From contig JAOMCX010000002.1 in the NCBI GenBank assembly GCA_028345195.1, forward strand, positions 1-64,000: DNA of 64,000 bases, written 5' to 3'. This document shows, piece by piece, positions 44,605-52,502 of the stretch. Each line of letters begins with the position of its first letter. Positions within the stretch are counted from its first letter, which is position 1. Origin of the DNA: Candidatus Nitrosopelagicus sp. (lineage in GTDB: Archaea; Thermoproteota; Nitrososphaeria; Nitrososphaerales; Nitrosopumilaceae). Made by a program: the position numbers and the translations under genes. The notes beneath the pieces are model-generated. The model saw only the letters and a list, made by a program, of their open reading frames with translations. It ran no database searches and was not told the origin of the DNA.

Positions 44605-45440
44605 CCAAGATGCTAAAAAGAGTATTACAAGATGTTCTCTCCCAAGAAGAAAATGAACAATTGATTTCTGCATTTGATCAAATTGGAGATATCATAATAG
44701 TGAGAATTCCAGATTCATTAGTTTCAAAAAAACAGATCATTGGAAAAACACTATTAGAACAAGTTAGTACAGCAAATTCTATTTTTTATCAGTCATCACC
44801 GGTAGAAGGTGATTTTAGAACTAGAAAATTGGAAGTAATTGCAGGAGAAGATAAAACTCAAACAGAATACAAAGAGAATGGATGTAAATTCATAGTAGAT
44901 GTTGAAAAAGCATTCTTTTCCCCACGACTGTCAACAGAAAGAGAACGAATTGCAGGACTAGTAAAAGATGGAGAAGTGATAATCAATATGTTTGGTGGTG
45001 TAGGAATGTTTTCCTTACTTGCTGCAAAAAATACCCCATGTACAGTATACAACATTGATCTAAATCCGATTGCAGCACAGTTGTGTAAAGAAAATGTTCA
45101 GATTAACAAGCTCAAAGGAGAAGTGATTTCATTAAACGGAGATGCAACAGAAGTGATTAATGAACAATTAATTGGAAAAGCAGATAGAGTTTTGATGTTG
45201 TTGCCTGAACGTTCTGATGAATTTTTAGATTCTGCATTAAATGGACTAAAAGATAAAGGAATAATTCATTATTATTCCCATATACATGCGGACAAAAAAC
45301 AAGATGCAGGAAAATTATCAGAAGAACATTTTATGAGCATAAATAAAACAAATGCAGAAATAATAACTTCACGAAATGTTAGACCGGTAGGACCAAGATT
45401 TTATCAAACCGTAGTAGATGTGAAAATTTCTAAAAATTAA
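44601..45440 (+). CDS. trm5: Trm5-family tRNA (guanine-N1)-methyltransferase-like protein
   Basis: SAM-dependent class I enzyme; Trm5 makes m1G37, and the Trm5/Tyw2 family makes wyosine intermediates. 279 residues. FSPRLSTERERIAGLV precedes the SAM motif IINMFGGVGMFSLLAAK and motif YNIDLNPIAAQLCKENVQINKL. A catalytic-loop LLPERSDEFLDSAL replaces the NPP-type motif only loosely, so m1G37 specificity versus Taw-type is uncertain. Co-translated with ABCE1. Confidence 0.85.
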   Translation: MTKMLKRVLQDVLSQEENEQLISAFDQIGDIIIVRIPDSLVSKKQIIGKTLLEQVSTANSIFYQSSPVEGDFRTRKLEVIAGEDKTQTEYKENGCKFIVDVEKAFFSPRLSTERERIAGLVKDGEVIINMFGGVGMFSLLAAKNTPCTVYNIDLNPIAAQLCKENVQINKLKGEVISLNGDATEVINEQLIGKADRVLMLLPERSDEFLDSALNGLKDKGIIHYYSHIHADKKQDAGKLSEEHFMSINKTNAEIITSRNVRPVGPRFYQTVVDVKISKN

Positions 45441-45655
45441 TCATCTTCAATTAACGAAGAAGGTTTTGCAGATGTTGTAGCCATTTGATAACCAATCCAG
45501 GAAACTATTCCTAAAACACCACCTACAACCATCAATATTGTCAATTGTAAAACAATTGGGCTCCATTCAGAGAGCATCAAAAGATATGCGTATACAAAAA
45601 ATGCGGCTATGCAAGATACAAAGATGAAAACACCCATTGATTTTCGTCGTGACAT
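45437..45655 (-). CDS. Small two-helix membrane protein
   Basis: 72 residues, no family recognised. Two transmembrane helices (SMGVFIFVSCIAAFFVYAYLLML and IVLQLTILMVVGGVLGIVSWIGY, seen in parts), basic N-terminus, acidic C-terminus. It lies 24 nt downstream of the acetyltransferase gene and shares a 4-base TTAA stop-stop with the convergent Trm5-like gene. Confidence 0.6.
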   Translation of the reverse strand: MSRRKSMGVFIFVSCIAAFFVYAYLLMLSEWSPIVLQLTILMVVGGVLGIVSWIGYQMATTSAKPSSLIEDD

Positions 45656-45679
45656 GTCGATTCGATCAAAAACTGTAAT

Positions 45680-46177
45680 TTAATTGAACTCAATAGCCAT
45701 CATATAGGCATCTTCACCATCGCGATAATACGTCTTGAGTCTTTGTTTGATATCCATACCCAAGTCCTGGTATAATTTTACAGCCTCTGTATTGCTACAA
45801 CGAACTTCAAGATACATTTCATCACATTGTTTTTCTTTGACTCCCTTGAACGCTTCATTGACAAGAACTTTTCCATATCCATTTCCACGTTGTTCTTCTA
45901 ATACTGCAACAGATACAACGTGGCCTTTTTTTACAAATCCAAGTTTTTTAAAGTTAGAAAATCCAAATTCAGTCTTACACATGATATATCCAATATGCTG
46001 ACCGCTTTTTTCAGCAATCAGAAACGCTTCAGGTGCTTCTGTCAAGAGGCTTTCATAGAAATAATCAGAATAATGTTCAGGTAATGTTTTCATATTAATT
46101 TCCATTACACCGATAAGATCACTAGGCTCACAACGTCTGAATATGGCTCCATTGTGCTCACGTAGGATTACCTGCAT
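45680..46177 (-). CDS. rimI: GNAT-family N-acetyltransferase (RimI/Ard1-like)
   Basis: 165 residues from ATG 46177 (QVILREHNGAIFRRCEPSDL); an upstream ATG four codons earlier is possible. Acetyl-CoA motif VAVLEEQRGNGYGKVLVNEAF with the RxxGxG signature, and the Tyr-containing C-terminal strand YLEVRCSNTEAVKLYQDLGM. Probably acetylates protein N-termini, as archaeal Ard1 does. Divergent from the M50 protease gene. Confidence 0.87.
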   Translation of the reverse strand: MQVILREHNGAIFRRCEPSDLIGVMEINMKTLPEHYSDYFYESLLTEAPEAFLIAEKSGQHIGYIMCKTEFGFSNFKKLGFVKKGHVVSVAVLEEQRGNGYGKVLVNEAFKGVKEKQCDEMYLEVRCSNTEAVKLYQDLGMDIKQRLKTYYRDGEDAYMMAIEFN

Positions 46178-46250
46178 AATAGTACACAAAATTTATCATA
46201 TTTATTTCGATACTGGAAAAACAATTATGTTCAGATAACACACGATCTTT

Positions 46251-47348
46251 ATGATAGAGCCTACACAGGAGTTTATTAAAAAAGTTGTAGAGAATCATTT
46301 CGATGTTTCTGATATAGAAATAGGTCTAGTAAAGATGCAATTTTATTTTGAGGACCAAGATTTCAAAGAAAAATTTGTTCGCTTGACACAAGAATTAGAG
46401 ACTAACAATTTACTATGTACGCTTGAAAAAGAGGGATACAGACACATGGTAGTTGTATCAAAATTACCTAAAACAAAAAAGAGAAAGTGGTTATCAAAAT
46501 CTTGGACACCGAGAATAATGTTTGCTGCAACTGTTGCAATGGTGTTAATTGATGGATTTTACAGAACTGCAATGCTTAACACATTTCCACTTATCAAACC
46601 AATTGGGGATCCACTTGGAGTTGCAGTAGTATATGCTTGGGCGTTGTTAGGCATCTTAGGAGTTCATGAAGCAGGACATTTGATTGCTGCAAAGTGGCAT
46701 AAAATAAAGACAACATGGCCATACTTTATTCCAGGAATACCAATTGTAGGAATACCAACATTTGGTGCATTCATTCAATCAAGAAGTCTTACAGTAAATA
46801 GAGATATTTTATTTGATATTGCAGTAGCTGGTCCAATTGCAGGATTAGTGGTTGCAGTAGTTGTTGTGATTTTTGGTGCATGGACATCACCGGTAATTGA
46901 TAGTCAGATAGCAGAAGACCTGATGATGGGTTCAACACTGTTCCCTATGAATGAAAATTTGATCATGAAAGGTGCACTTGCATTATTTGACAAGGATGGA
47001 GATGATGTTGAAGTCATAATGTCTCCAATAATGTTTGCAGCATGGCTTGGATTTTTAATTACATTTTTGAATTTGCTACCTGCGTGGCAGTTAGATGGTG
47101 GTCATATGTCAAGAGTAATTTTGGGACGAAAATGGCACAAGTATGCAACATATGCAAGTTTAGGAGTTTTAGCATTACTGAATTATTGGATGATGGCAAT
47201 TTTCATCTTGATTTTAAGTTCAAGAAGTAAAGATGCACAACCGTTAGATGACATATCACCACTATCAAAGAATAGAAAAATTGTTTACGTTGGAGTTATT
47301 GTTTTAGCGGTTTTGTGTGCACCACTGCCGCAATCAATTTTCCCGTAG
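46251..47348 (+). CDS. M50-family (site-2-protease-like) membrane metalloprotease
   Basis: 365 residues. An N-terminal soluble domain of about 90 residues is followed by at least six hydrophobic helices. Zinc motif HEAGH in LGVHEAGHLIAAKWHKIK and the second metal-binding motif LDGGH in LPAWQLDGGHMSR are both complete. Cleaves membrane-spanning substrates within the bilayer in this family. The substrate is unknown. 3' end overlaps the convergent LarA-like gene by 15 bp. Confidence 0.92.
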   Translation: MIEPTQEFIKKVVENHFDVSDIEIGLVKMQFYFEDQDFKEKFVRLTQELETNNLLCTLEKEGYRHMVVVSKLPKTKKRKWLSKSWTPRIMFAATVAMVLIDGFYRTAMLNTFPLIKPIGDPLGVAVVYAWALLGILGVHEAGHLIAAKWHKIKTTWPYFIPGIPIVGIPTFGAFIQSRSLTVNRDILFDIAVAGPIAGLVVAVVVVIFGAWTSPVIDSQIAEDLMMGSTLFPMNENLIMKGALALFDKDGDDVEVIMSPIMFAAWLGFLITFLNLLPAWQLDGGHMSRVILGRKWHKYATYASLGVLALLNYWMMAIFILILSSRSKDAQPLDDISPLSKNRKIVYVGVIVLAVLCAPLPQSIFP

Positions 47349-48422
47349 TAAAGTACGTGCACCATCTTCAATGACCTGCACTTTTTGTCTTGGACCTTGA
47401 TTTTTCAAAATATAGTCCATTGATTTTTTGATTCCATCAACAGGAATCATTCCGAGTTTTTTGATGTACAGTTCAGGTAAGATTGATGTTATAGCAATCT
47501 GAGCATTTTTCTGAATTTCTGATAAGAATAGGAGATTTTCCATTCCATCTTCATACTTTGATGCATTTTTGATCTTTTCAGGTGTGATACGACCGTCAAT
47601 TAATTTTTGAAATGTTTCTGAACCCAATCCAGCCATACATTCAGCTACCAGTATGATTAATCCCTGATTTTTTACAGCTGTATGAAAATTCCATACAGAA
47701 TTTAATGAAGAAGATAATGTTTGATTACTTGCATCCCGTCCTGTACTAATTATCATTGTACGAAACTTTTCTTCAAAGGTTGCAGTAGATTTTAGAAGTG
47801 TTTGAGATATAGATGATGTTTTTGATGGATGTCCGATCTGCAAGCCTGAAATTCCCTTTTTGTTTCCTGTAATTTCTATACATGAGACCTCAAATCCATC
47901 TGTAAACTTTTTTGCATCACCAAGTGATGGAGAATCAGTACCAGGTGTTGGTAAATTTCCTGAGCGATGTGAAAATGCCTCTAGCATTTTATCTGCACCA
48001 AACTTACGAAGTAATCTGGTTGCAACAGTTTCATATCCAAATAAACCATCAAATTGTACTTCACCGAGGAATACTAAATTTGAATTTGATAGTTCCTGTT
48101 CTTCAAACTCGTTGATACTAATAGTATCAGGATTATTTGCTTTGATTAGAGGAAGATTTCTTTTGTCAACTAACAGTTTTGGTTTTGATAAGGATTTGAT
48201 TTCACATTTTTCATAAAGTTTTCCAAGAATTTTTTGTATTGTTATACTATAATTTTGAATTACAATTTCAGTTGGTTTTGACAGGTCTAATGCTTCTAAA
48301 TTTTCATTAATCTCTGAATCATCTATTACCGGTTGTTCAAACTTGATTTGTTCATCTAGGTTTTCAGCCATAATATCTAGAACGACTTCATTTTTTCCAT
48401 AGTTCAACCAGATTTCAGGCAT
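47334..48422 (-). CDS. LarA/DUF2088-like protein
   Basis: 362 residues from ATG 48422 (PEIWLNYGKNEVVLDI), the typical first strand of the LarA (nickel-pincer lactate racemase) family; a start 14 codons upstream is less family-like. The central HRSGNLPTPGTDS and EITGNKKGISGLQIGHPSK stretches and the C-terminal GPRQKVQVIEDGARTLLREN resemble the family. I cannot confirm the nickel-pincer Lys and His residues. Function therefore stays open: racemase, epimerase or inactive relative. Divergent from a large secreted protein. Confidence 0.6.
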   Translation of the reverse strand: MPEIWLNYGKNEVVLDIMAENLDEQIKFEQPVIDDSEINENLEALDLSKPTEIVIQNYSITIQKILGKLYEKCEIKSLSKPKLLVDKRNLPLIKANNPDTISINEFEEQELSNSNLVFLGEVQFDGLFGYETVATRLLRKFGADKMLEAFSHRSGNLPTPGTDSPSLGDAKKFTDGFEVSCIEITGNKKGISGLQIGHPSKTSSISQTLLKSTATFEEKFRTMIISTGRDASNQTLSSSLNSVWNFHTAVKNQGLIILVAECMAGLGSETFQKLIDGRITPEKIKNASKYEDGMENLLFLSEIQKNAQIAITSILPELYIKKLGMIPVDGIKKSMDYILKNQGPRQKVQVIEDGARTLLREN

Positions 48423-48478
48423 GATTAATGAATAAAATGAACTAAAATAAATACAGCTTTGCAAAAAGTTCAGATCTC

Positions 48479-50812
48479 TTGCAGGGTTTTCTTTTAGCTA
48501 TTCTAGTGTTGACTCTAATAGTTCCAATTGGAATGAGTGAGGTATTTGCAGAACTTACAGTAGTTGAAACAGCATCAAGAGCAGAGGTTGCTCTACAAGA
48601 TTGGTATGATGATTCTTGGGAATTTAGGAAAAACATCACGCTATCCCTGAATACTGGAACAGGAGTTGATTCAGATCTTACAGATTTCCCTGTTTTAATT
48701 TCGTTTACCGATACAGATTTGATTCAAACAAACGAATCTCTAGGAAGAGACTTTGTTTTTACAGAATCAGATGGAACAACAGTGCTTTCTCATGAGATTG
48801 AGAAATTTGACAATACTACAGGTGAAATAATTGCATGGGTAAAATTACCAACAATGTCTGCATCAACATCAACTGAGATGTACATCTATTACAAAGGAGA
48901 CACTATTGGGTTTAATTCTGCAAACGTATGGAATGATGATTATGTTATAGTGTGGCATCTAAACCAAACATCAACTGGAACAGCGGGAGAGTTTCGTGAT
49001 GCAACTAGTAACGGTAATGATGGAAGAGGTGGTGGTGGAACCAAGGTTGGATATTCTGCTGGAAGAATTCCTCATGATACAACTGGTCAAATAGGAAATG
49101 GACAAGAACTCAAAGGTCCAACAACTACAGGAACTGGTGAAGGTTCTGGAGATATAATTTGGACTAATGGGAAAATACAAGGAATGCCATCTAGAGATGT
49201 TACAATAGAACTTTGGGTTGGAGATATTACTAATACTCCGTCTGGCGGAAATGATTCCCTCCATAATGACTTGGTGGGTTTTTGTACAACACATACAAAT
49301 GATGCAAATAACAATTGGTCAAACCATTTGACTTTATGGAGGGCGGGAAATGTCAAAATGAAGGCGGTAAACCAATTCTATGTTAGCACAACTGATCCTG
49401 GTCATCCAGTTGATGATGATAACCCTGCATCATTCACAAATTGGAATCATATTGTTGCAGTTTACAACATGAAAGATGCAGACGGTACACAAGGAAACAG
49501 CCAGCTATACATTAACGGTGAATTAGTAAAAGACCAAAATCGTTCAGGAAACCTCAATCATGTCATCAAGACAAGTGATTTGAGAATGGTTTTAGGAGGA
49601 GATGTTGATGGGGCAAATAATAATAATTGTGCCAAAGTTAACAATGAGCTAAAAGGAAAAGTTGACGAATTAAGAATTTCAAGCGGATTACGTACTGCAT
49701 CTTATGCTGCAGCATCTTACTTTAACCAAGGAGATCCAGATACATACACAACAGTAAATGTTGAAGAAACTCAGATTGAAAAGAAAACTGGAGTAAGTGG
49801 CGGATGTGGTTTTGACAGAGACTGTACACCACCGAGAATTACAAATCATGGAGAATCAGAAACTCCTGACGGATTTTCCATAAATGATAATGTTTTTGAA
49901 GAAAATCAAGAACGTTTCAACAAAAATCCAACAATGCGATTAGAAGTGGGAGAACCTGTGAATGTAACTATTAGAACATGGGAAAATATGGGAACTGACA
50001 GAATTAGTTTGGCAATCGCATATCTTGGAATGCACGGAGAAAAACCAGATTGGAGGGATTCAAAAGCAAACGTAGAATTTAGAGTTCAACAAGATGAGTT
50101 CAAGGTTTACGATAAAGATAAGATTTTTTCAGCAGTAGGCGTACAAACTGAGAAAGTGACAGACCCATATGGTGATAATCCAGCATTAGAATTGTTAGAC
50201 ATCACATTTACCTTAATTTTTGCAAAACCAATGGAACCATCACATGTTGGAATACAAACGATTGATGATACCAATAACTATGATTTGACATACTTTGATG
50301 CTGCACTAGAAATTTTACCGAAAGAGATTGTAGAAGTTGAAGAGGTTCCAGAAATCATACCTGAAGAGGTTCCAGAAATCATACCTGAAGAGGTTCCAGA
50401 AGAGTTTGTTCCAGAGCCTGAGCCACCAGTAAAAGAACCTGAACCTGAAGTAATGTTTACAGCAAGTACTGAGAAAACTGTTTTAGAATTTGTTGATGAG
50501 AATATGCCAGCTAAACATTACGTGAAGCGTTACATCACAGAAACTGAATACAGAGAATGGTTTGATGTAAACTATTCAGAGTATCAGTTCTGGGAAGGGA
50601 TTGGAATTACACAGGAAAGATTTGATCAAATAGTTCTAGAGATTCAATCAGAACCTGAACCAAGAATAATTGAAACAGGATTTGTGTTAGTTCCTGATAA
50701 TCAAAAGTCATTTCCTCTAGTAGAAGAAACATTTGAATCTGAACCAGTAGAGTTAGAGCCTGTAAAAGAGAAAAAAGGATTCTTTGACTGGCTGTTTGCC
50801 CTTTTTGGCTAA
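48479..50812 (+). CDS. Secreted multidomain protein: DUF2341, LamG-like domain and Pro/Glu-rich repeats
   Basis: 777 residues starting with TTG. A signal peptide FLLAILVLTLIVPIGMSEVFA is followed by a DUF2341 domain (about 40-140; DWYDDSWEFRKNITL ... MYIYYKGDTIGF). A LamG/concanavalin-like region (about 150-420; NDDYVIVWHLNQ, ITNTPSGGNDSLHNDLVG, YINGELVKDQN, LKGKVDELRISSGLR) follows. A Cys-containing thaumarchaeal surface domain begins GGCGFDRDCTPPRITNHG. The rest is a Pro/Glu-rich spacer with EVPEIIPE repeats and a hydrophobic GFFDWLFALFG end. AAATAAATA at about 48444-48453 would give a leaderless mRNA. Surface carbohydrate binding is inference. Confidence 0.8.
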   Translation: MQGFLLAILVLTLIVPIGMSEVFAELTVVETASRAEVALQDWYDDSWEFRKNITLSLNTGTGVDSDLTDFPVLISFTDTDLIQTNESLGRDFVFTESDGTTVLSHEIEKFDNTTGEIIAWVKLPTMSASTSTEMYIYYKGDTIGFNSANVWNDDYVIVWHLNQTSTGTAGEFRDATSNGNDGRGGGGTKVGYSAGRIPHDTTGQIGNGQELKGPTTTGTGEGSGDIIWTNGKIQGMPSRDVTIELWVGDITNTPSGGNDSLHNDLVGFCTTHTNDANNNWSNHLTLWRAGNVKMKAVNQFYVSTTDPGHPVDDDNPASFTNWNHIVAVYNMKDADGTQGNSQLYINGELVKDQNRSGNLNHVIKTSDLRMVLGGDVDGANNNNCAKVNNELKGKVDELRISSGLRTASYAAASYFNQGDPDTYTTVNVEETQIEKKTGVSGGCGFDRDCTPPRITNHGESETPDGFSINDNVFEENQERFNKNPTMRLEVGEPVNVTIRTWENMGTDRISLAIAYLGMHGEKPDWRDSKANVEFRVQQDEFKVYDKDKIFSAVGVQTEKVTDPYGDNPALELLDITFTLIFAKPMEPSHVGIQTIDDTNNYDLTYFDAALEILPKEIVEVEEVPEIIPEEVPEIIPEEVPEEFVPEPEPPVKEPEPEVMFTASTEKTVLEFVDENMPAKHYVKRYITETEYREWFDVNYSEYQFWEGIGITQERFDQIVLEIQSEPEPRIIETGFVLVPDNQKSFPLVEETFESEPVELEPVKEKKGFFDWLFALFG
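50342..50400 (+). repeat. 24-bp in-frame tandem repeat in the secreted LamG protein
   Basis: Two exact 24-base units (50342-50365, 50366-50389) and 11 bases of a third, encoding EVPEIIPE. Probably part of a stalk that holds the domains away from the membrane. Confidence 0.9.
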
Positions 50813-50844
50813 CATATATTGAATACAATTAACTAACTTTTAGT

Positions 50845-51447
50845 ATGGAATTTGCTAAAGAATTTTCAGCATTTCTTTATGAAAAAAAGATCATCAGATT
50901 TGGAGATTTCACATTAGCAAGCGGAAAAAAAAGCCCTTACTATATCGATCTTAGACTAGTTCCTAGTTTTCCAATTTACTATAGAAAAATGATCAAGGGA
51001 TTACAAAACTTGATTGCAGAAGATATAGGATTTGAAAACTTTCACTCCCTAGTTTCTGTTCCAACAGGTGGATTAGTAGTTGCAGCATCACTTGCAACTG
51101 AAATTCTAAAACCGCTCATCTATGTTAGAAAAGAAACAAAAGAACATGGAACAGGTAAAGCAGTTGAAGGTGTAATTTGTCACGACATGAAATTGTTAAT
51201 GATTGAAGATGTTGTAACAAGTGGTGGCTCTGTAATTAACGCGGTAAGATCAATCAAAGAAGAAAAGATGGTAGTGACTGATGCGTATGCAGTAGTTGAT
51301 AGAATGGAAGGGGCAACAGAAGCACTACAAAATGAAGGTGTCAAACTTCACAGTCTTTTGACTATCAAGGATATTGCAGAAAATCTATTTGAGCAAAAAT
51401 TAATCTCAGAAGACGTACTAAAGCAGGTTCAAGATAGGATAAAGTAA
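50845..51447 (+). CDS. pyrE: Orotate phosphoribosyltransferase
   Basis: Makes OMP from orotate and PRPP in de novo pyrimidine synthesis. 200 residues. TLASGKKSPYYIDLRLVPS, VSVPTGGLVVAASLA, YVRKETKEHGTGKAVEG and the PRPP-binding LLMIEDVVTSGGSVI are all canonical. It has its own 32-nt upstream gap after the secreted protein gene. Confidence 0.95.
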   Translation: MEFAKEFSAFLYEKKIIRFGDFTLASGKKSPYYIDLRLVPSFPIYYRKMIKGLQNLIAEDIGFENFHSLVSVPTGGLVVAASLATEILKPLIYVRKETKEHGTGKAVEGVICHDMKLLMIEDVVTSGGSVINAVRSIKEEKMVVTDAYAVVDRMEGATEALQNEGVKLHSLLTIKDIAENLFEQKLISEDVLKQVQDRIK

Positions 51448-51451
51448 AAGG

Positions 51452-51514
51452 GGCAGCTCAGTCAAATGCCTTTACATCATTAATCAGGTATAACTCTGAT
51501 TCTTCATTGCAGCC
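51452..51514 (-). ncRNA. C/D box sRNA with two guides, probably for 23S rRNA 2'-O-methylation
   Basis: On the minus strand: box C ATGAAGA (top 51501-51507), 13-nt guide, box D' CTGA (51484-51487), 3-nt linker, box C' ATGATGT (51474-51480), 12-nt guide, box D CTGA (51458-51461). GGCTGC (5') and GCTGCC (3') flank it and pair in 5 of 6 positions with one U-U. Guide spacing 13 and 12 nt is the archaeal norm. A TATA-like AAAATTTTAAT centred at 51541 lies 27 nt before the 5' end. The guides are complementary to 23S-like CAAATGCCTT and TATAACTCT. Fibrillarin, Nop5 and L7Ae would be its partners. Confidence 0.82.
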
Positions 51515-51535
51515 ATTTCGATAACAATTAGCTGG

Positions 51536-51546
51536 AATTAAAATTT
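51536..51546 (-). promoter_or_regulatory. TATA-like box of the C/D sRNA
   Basis: AAAATTTTAAT between tRNA-Met and the sRNA, centred about 27 nt before the predicted sRNA 5' end, so the sRNA may be made from its own promoter rather than from a tRNA-sRNA precursor. Both options remain open. Confidence 0.45.
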
Positions 51547-51549
51547 TAG

Positions 51550-51623
51550 TGGGCCCGATGGGCTTCGATCCCATGGCTCCTCGGTTATGAGCCGAGTACT
51601 CTACTAGGCTGAGTTACGGGCCC
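51550..51623 (-). tRNA. tRNA-Met(CAT), elongator type
   Basis: Acceptor GGGCCCG/CGGGCCC with A73. D stem ACTC/GAGT, anticodon arm CTCGG-CTCATAA-CCGAG, T arm ATGGG-ATCGAAG-CCCAT. Anticodon CAT. The anticodon stem lacks the three consecutive G-C pairs of initiator tRNAs and the first pair is G-C, so elongator Met is preferred; tRNA-Ile with lysidine-like agmatidine cannot be excluded. T loop begins with A54 rather than U54. CCA is not encoded. Confidence 0.85.
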
Positions 51624-51661
51624 TAGGAAAAAATAATTTCAACTTAGTAAAAAGTGTTAGA

Positions 51662-52297
51662 TTAGCAGTAAGACTCGTAACAACTGTCTAACAAGAGATT
51701 TTGTGCTGCAACAGATTTTTCGGCTGTTGATAGCATCACTGAGTCATCTACAGATGTATTATCGATGATTTTTTGCCAGGATGCTGCGTGTCTAATGTCA
51801 GCAGTCATGTGTTCTTCAAAGTATTCAATTGCATCTTTTGTATCAATGCCATAGAATTCTTTCAATCCTTCTAATTTGGTTTGACTTACTTTAGGAATTT
51901 CTTTTTCAAATGCATACATTGCGCATGCACCATTGTCAAAGGAGTCCATAAGTGAGCCTAAATTGGATACTGCTCTTTTGGTTTTCTCAAGACCTTCATA
52001 GCCTTGTAGTTCGGATTCAGAAATTCCCATAGAACCTGCAAATTTCTCCCATAGAGGAATGTGCTCTGATTCTTCTTTCATATTCTGAATTAACTCATCT
52101 TTCATATCGGAAGATGCATCATTTACCATTGGTTGCATGAATTGCGGGACCTGTTTCACTAGTTGATAGTACTCTTTAGAGTAGCCTTTTAGCGAATCTA
52201 GTTCCAGTTTACCATCAGACCACATTTCGTAAAATGGATGTTTGAGTAAACTTTTGTCTTCAATGATTTGATCGATTCGTTTGATTAGAGAACCCAT
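51662..52297 (-). CDS. CADD/TenA/PqqC-superfamily heme-oxygenase-like diiron oxidase
   Basis: 211 residues, all helical. Metal-binding residues are suggested by EESEHIPLWEKF and EEHMTADIRHAASW, the E/H and H...D..H pattern of heme-oxygenase-like diiron proteins. The family contains TenA (thiamine), PqqC and CADD, which makes p-aminobenzoate from Tyr in some bacteria. The C-terminus CYESYC is unusual. No thi genes are nearby, so a CADD-type role in folate precursor supply is the interesting alternative; unproven. Confidence 0.65.
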   Translation of the reverse strand: MGSLIKRIDQIIEDKSLLKHPFYEMWSDGKLELDSLKGYSKEYYQLVKQVPQFMQPMVNDASSDMKDELIQNMKEESEHIPLWEKFAGSMGISESELQGYEGLEKTKRAVSNLGSLMDSFDNGACAMYAFEKEIPKVSQTKLEGLKEFYGIDTKDAIEYFEEHMTADIRHAASWQKIIDNTSVDDSVMLSTAEKSVAAQNLLLDSCYESYC

Positions 52298-52375
52298 GAA
52301 TGATATTCTTGGAATTAGGATAAAAAAGCTTGTGATTACAAAAAGTTTTATGGATTAGAAGAGCCGGAATTTTAA

Positions 52376-52450
52376 GCTCCTGTAGTGTAGTCCGGTCAAG
52401 CATTTAGGCCTTTCACGCCTGAGACTCGGGTTCGAATCCCGACGGGAGCA
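52376..52450 (+). tRNA. tRNA-Glu(TTC)
   Basis: Acceptor GCTCCTG/CGGGAGC with A73 (75 nt, no encoded CCA). D stem GTGT/GCAT, anticodon arm TAGGC-CTTTCAC-GCCTG giving anticodon TTC, T stem TCGGG/CCCGA with loop TTCGAAT. A TATA-like AGTTTTATG lies about 25 nt upstream. In archaea its product also feeds tRNA-dependent pathways. Confidence 0.93.
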
Positions 52451-52502
52451 TTCAATTCTAAAGTTTAATATGTTATTTCAGAAAATTTTGATTAGATAAT
52501 TT

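Noticed and set aside
51483-51500. Inverted repeat AATCAG...CTGATT downstream of pyrE as an intrinsic terminator
   Set aside because: The repeat is explained by the D' box and guide 1 of the C/D sRNA on the other strand; there is no U-run in the pyrE direction.
51550-51623. Initiator tRNA-Met
   Set aside because: It has a G1-C72 pair and lacks three G-C pairs at the base of the anticodon loop; A54 alone is not enough.
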